A stretch of DNA of 64,000 nucleotides, taken from NCBI GenBank assembly GCA_016926155.1, contig JAFGPC010000051.1, forward strand, positions 62,001-126,000. Reading direction: 5' to 3'. Source of the DNA: Sedimentisphaerales bacterium. Its GTDB lineage: Bacteria > Planctomycetota > Phycisphaerae > Sedimentisphaerales > Anaerohalosphaeraceae. The position numbers and the translations under genes were made by a program. Positions 61,531 through 64,000 of this stretch are shown piece after piece. A model generated the notes under the pieces. That model did not search any database and was not told where the DNA came from. It was given only the letters and a program-made list of their open reading frames with translations. Position 1 is the first letter of the stretch. Each line of letters starts with the position of its first letter.

Positions 61531-62313
61531 ATGCTAAGGGCATTTTCCACAGCCGCGACGGGAATGGATGCACAACAAACAATGGTGGACACCATTGCCA
61601 ATAATCTGGCCAATGTGAATACCAACGGATTCAAGACTTCGACGGTGAATTTCCAGGACCTGTTGTATGTAAAGCTTCGGGAGGCGGGCCGCGAGGTGGC
61701 ATCGGGTATTACCGCTCCCAGCGGACTGGAGGTCGGCAGCGGTGTCCGATTGGCTTCGACAAACAAGATCTTTACGGTTGGAGAATTTCAAAATACGGGT
61801 AATGATTTACACATCGCCATTCAGGGAGACGGTTTTTTGCAGGTAACGTTGCCCAATGGAGATTTGCGATATACACGGGATGGAGCTCTGCAAATGGATG
61901 CCAACGGTCAACTGGTTACGGCATCGGGATTTGTAGTCAGTCCGACCATCACGATCCCGCAGGATTTTCAGACGGTCGATATTGCCGCGGATGGAACAGT
62001 CAGTGTGGAGACCTCCAGCGGCAATCAGGCGGTCGGGAACATCGAGTTGTATCGATTTCAAAATCCGTCCGGCCTGAGTTCGGAGGCCGGCAACCTCTAT
62101 CGAGAGACCGAAGCCAGTGGATCCGCCACCTCCGGTACTCCGGGGGAGGATGGGTATGGCAGTATTCTTTCGAAATATCTGGAAAAATCCAACGTACAGA
62201 TGGTCAGTGAATTGGTCAACCTGATTCAGGCGCAGCGAGGTTATGAGATCAACTCACGCTGTATCCGGGTGGGTGACAATATGTTACAACAGCTCAACAC
62301 TCTGGTGCGGTAG
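61531..62313 (+). CDS. flgG: Flagellar distal rod protein FlgG
   Basis: A 260-residue rod subunit that matches the family length and order. Key segments are AFSTAATGMDAQQTMVDTIANNLANVNTNGFK near the N-terminus, LHIAIQGDGFLQVTLPNGDLRYTRDG, and EKSNVQMVSELVNLIQAQRGYEINSRCIRVGDNMLQQLNTLV at the C-terminus. It forms the distal rod that FlgH and FlgI rings surround. It follows flgF by 21 bases. Confidence 0.97.
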   Translation: MLRAFSTAATGMDAQQTMVDTIANNLANVNTNGFKTSTVNFQDLLYVKLREAGREVASGITAPSGLEVGSGVRLASTNKIFTVGEFQNTGNDLHIAIQGDGFLQVTLPNGDLRYTRDGALQMDANGQLVTASGFVVSPTITIPQDFQTVDIAADGTVSVETSSGNQAVGNIELYRFQNPSGLSSEAGNLYRETEASGSATSGTPGEDGYGSILSKYLEKSNVQMVSELVNLIQAQRGYEINSRCIRVGDNMLQQLNTLVR

Positions 62314-62336
62314 TGACCGATGAGGAGTCTGGAAAT

Positions 62337-63344
62337 ATGAAATGGGCGGTCATTGCATGGATGGCGATTTGGATGGCAAGTGCCGGACCGGCCAAGGCGC
62401 AAGGGGATATGTTACGCATCTATCTGCCGCGCGAAATCGTCATACAGGAGGATGTGATTCGATTAGGACAGGTTGGCATTTTCCGAGGAGATGCATTGCT
62501 GCAAGCCAAGGCCGAATCGGTGGAACTGGGAAAATTTGCTTTGACCGGTCAACAGGTTATGTTGGACCGTGTTTCCATCTTGAGTCGACTGGCTTCCAGC
62601 GGTATCAAGGCGGATCAGGTTCTTTTAAGCGGGGCCCAGACAGTGCTTGTTCGACGGGACGAAAAGCAAATCCATCCGGATCGAATCGAAGCGGTTGCCC
62701 GTTTCTTTCTGGAAACGGTGATGGGATCCGACCGGCTTTGTGAACTGAAAGTTCTTCGTAAGCCCCGGGCTTGGGTTCTGCCGGATGGATCGGGAAATAT
62801 AGACTTACGTCCACAGATGGGGCAATATCAGGTAAAAGGCACACGAAGGGTTTCCGTGGAGATCGTCAAGGATAACAAAGTGCTTGGACGTCGTGAGGTG
62901 GCGTTTTCATTGCGTTTTCGATGTCGTCGGGCGGTTGCTACGGAGGAGATACCGGCCGGGACCTTTCTGACCAATCAGAATATGAAGATTGAGACTGTAG
63001 AATCGGATACAGCCGAACCGACGGACTGGAAACCACCCTATGGTCAAGTTGCTCAGCGATTGGTTCGATCCGGGGATGTGATTCCGGATACACTGACTGC
63101 CCCAGCCGAACCAATCATCGTTGTCAAACGAAGGCAGATGGTCGTTGTGCGTCTGGAAAGCCCATTGTTGCAGTTATCCTGGGTCGGGGAAGCACTGTCC
63201 GATGGCCGGGTAGGGGAAATAATCAAAGTCAAGATGGGGGCCCTGCGGAACGGACGGATAATTACCGCTCGGGTCAAGGAAGATGGAACATTGGAACCGT
63301 ATCGGGAAGGAATGAACATATGGGCGGCAAAAACTGGATCCTGA
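62337..63344 (+). CDS. flgA: Flagellar P-ring assembly chaperone FlgA
   Basis: A 335-residue periplasmic protein with signal peptide MKWAVIAWMAIWMASAGPAKAQ. The C-terminal SAF-like domain is typical of FlgA: AVATEEIPAGTFLTNQNMKIETVESD, then VKRRQMVVVRLESPLLQLSWVGEALSDGRVGEIIKVKM. FlgA helps FlgI form the P ring. A longer start at a GTG (62313) overlaps the flgG stop by one base, but the ATG at 62337 gives the better leader. It is longer than E. coli FlgA (219) because of an added N-terminal domain. It overlaps flgH by 25 bases. Confidence 0.93.
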   Translation: MKWAVIAWMAIWMASAGPAKAQGDMLRIYLPREIVIQEDVIRLGQVGIFRGDALLQAKAESVELGKFALTGQQVMLDRVSILSRLASSGIKADQVLLSGAQTVLVRRDEKQIHPDRIEAVARFFLETVMGSDRLCELKVLRKPRAWVLPDGSGNIDLRPQMGQYQVKGTRRVSVEIVKDNKVLGRREVAFSLRFRCRRAVATEEIPAGTFLTNQNMKIETVESDTAEPTDWKPPYGQVAQRLVRSGDVIPDTLTAPAEPIIVVKRRQMVVVRLESPLLQLSWVGEALSDGRVGEIIKVKMGALRNGRIITARVKEDGTLEPYREGMNIWAAKTGS

Positions 63345-63937
63345 CAATCCTGTTGTGCGGATGTGTGTTGTCGGCCTCTTGCCAGGCCGGATCCATCTGG
63401 GCTAAAAAAAACAAGAGTAAACCGAGTCTCTATTCGGACGACAAGGCCTGGCAGGTCGGAGATGTGCTGACGATCATCATCAATGAAGATCATAAGGTCG
63501 ATAACAAGGTGGATCGCGATCTGGAAAAGACCACCACCCATAGTTTAGATTTTGATGGGGATGATTTTACCGTTGAACATCTCATTCCCAGTATTCCCAG
63601 CCTGAAAATTGAGGCGGAAAGCAGTAAATCTCTGGAAGGTAAGAGCGATTACAAGGATGAGCGAAGCATCGAAGACCGCATCACAGTGATTGTGGAGGAT
63701 GTGCATCCCAACGGAAATCTGGTGGTGTTGGGTACACGAACCCGAGAGGTTACCGGGGACCGTCAAACGATTCAGGTCAGCGGTATTGTCCGGCCCAGCG
63801 ACATTTTGATTGACAACACCGTACGGAGCGAACAGGTAGCCAATTTCATGTTGGTCTCCCTCAGCGATGGTGTGACAGCCGATTACAATGAGCCCGGCTG
63901 GCTTGCGAAAATATTCGATTTCATCTGGCCCTTCTAA
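63320..63937 (+). CDS. flgH: Flagellar L-ring protein FlgH, lipoprotein
   Basis: A 205-residue outer-membrane L-ring subunit. The lipobox LSASC gives lipidation, and the FlgH domain follows: GDVLTIIINEDHKVDNKVDRDLE, VVEDVHPNGNLVVLGTRTREVTGDRQTIQVSGIVRPSDI, and a C-terminal AGWLAKIFDFIWPF-like end (PGWLAKIFDFIWPF). Its presence agrees with a diderm cell envelope. It is followed by flgI. Confidence 0.96.
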   Translation: MGGKNWILTILLCGCVLSASCQAGSIWAKKNKSKPSLYSDDKAWQVGDVLTIIINEDHKVDNKVDRDLEKTTTHSLDFDGDDFTVEHLIPSIPSLKIEAESSKSLEGKSDYKDERSIEDRITVIVEDVHPNGNLVVLGTRTREVTGDRQTIQVSGIVRPSDILIDNTVRSEQVANFMLVSLSDGVTADYNEPGWLAKIFDFIWPF

Positions 63938-63960
63938 AGGGAAATGCTGCACGGAGCGAA

Positions 63961-64000
63961 ATGAATATGAGACGTATCAACCAAATGAACCTTATATTGC
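63961..64000 (+). CDS. flgI: Start of flgI-like gene (partial)
   Basis: Forty bases of an open frame starting MNMRRINQMNLIL, with GGAGCGA just before the ATG and only 23 bases after flgH. The standard order flgF-G-A-H-I predicts the P-ring protein FlgI, which has a signal peptide. The 13 visible codons are too few to prove it. Confidence 0.5.
   Translation, partial: MNMRRINQMNLIL

Noticed and set aside
1-64000. tRNA, rRNA, CRISPR arrays, insertion sequences or phage genes
   Set aside because: None was seen by reading; no repeats of CRISPR type, transposase motifs or tRNA-like cloverleafs were recognised, though a tRNA search program was not available.

Overview
The window most resembles a chromosome segment of a planctomycete of the Phycisphaerae type (inference from gene content; no rRNA or other marker gene is present). 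Pointers are two Gfo/Idh/MocA dehydrogenases with Tat-type leaders, a secreted protein ending in paired dockerin-like repeats, a PEP-CTERM protein with a PAPG...GWLRRR tail, a Cys-type sulfatase, McsA/McsB without a Firmicutes context, and a sigma-54-linked flagellar cluster. I see no tRNA, rRNA, CRISPR array or insertion sequence.

Layout. 1-8.1 kb, mostly minus strand: an ECF sigma factor coupled to a membrane-anchored downstream protein, an FHA-GAF protein plus Gfo/Idh/MocA enzyme, a plus-strand O6-alkylguanine repair enzyme, an asparagine-synthetase-like protein, and a dockerin-repeat protein. 8.1-14.4 kb, minus strand: an exported glutamate-racemase-like lipoprotein overlapping a GtaA-type glutaminase-family protein, then a formylglycine-generating-enzyme-like protein and a second Gfo/Idh/MocA enzyme. 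14.4-16.9 kb is gene-poor: a small Cys-rich protein, a PEP-CTERM protein and several palindromes. It also holds two copies of a 73-bp promoter-like module. 16.9-31.1 kb, plus strand: a five-gene secreted glycosidase operon (two GH78 rhamnosidase-family proteins, a GH2 beta-galactosidase-type enzyme with a CBM32-like insertion, a DUF5703 protein with a LamG insertion, and a GH99-like/CBM9-like/GH43-like fusion), likely for a rhamnose-containing polysaccharide. 31.1-36.5 kb: an HD-like protein, coaD, mcsA-mcsB, a chagasin-type inhibitor lipoprotein, a phosphoesterase and cheV. 36.5-45.7 kb: nucleotide-sugar dehydrogenase, SGNH hydrolase, sulfatase, an ABC-2 exporter, queF/queC, and small zinc-ribbon and membrane proteins.

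45.7-64 kb holds two divergent flagellar operons. The minus-strand operon runs from two TPR proteins through a sigma-54 activator, fliL, fliM, fliN and flhA to a small membrane protein; a FlgM-like protein follows after a gap and precedes a terminator. The plus-strand operon runs flgD-flgE-PilZ-flgF-flgG-flgA-flgH-(flgI). Each is preceded by a sequence matching the sigma-54 promoter consensus with the GG-N10-GC spacing, and two sigma-54-activator-type regulators are encoded in the cluster. One has lost its receiver phospho-Asp; the other has GSFTSA in place of GAFTGA. Together these suggest a sigma-54-controlled flagellar hierarchy with a divided or rewired activator pair.
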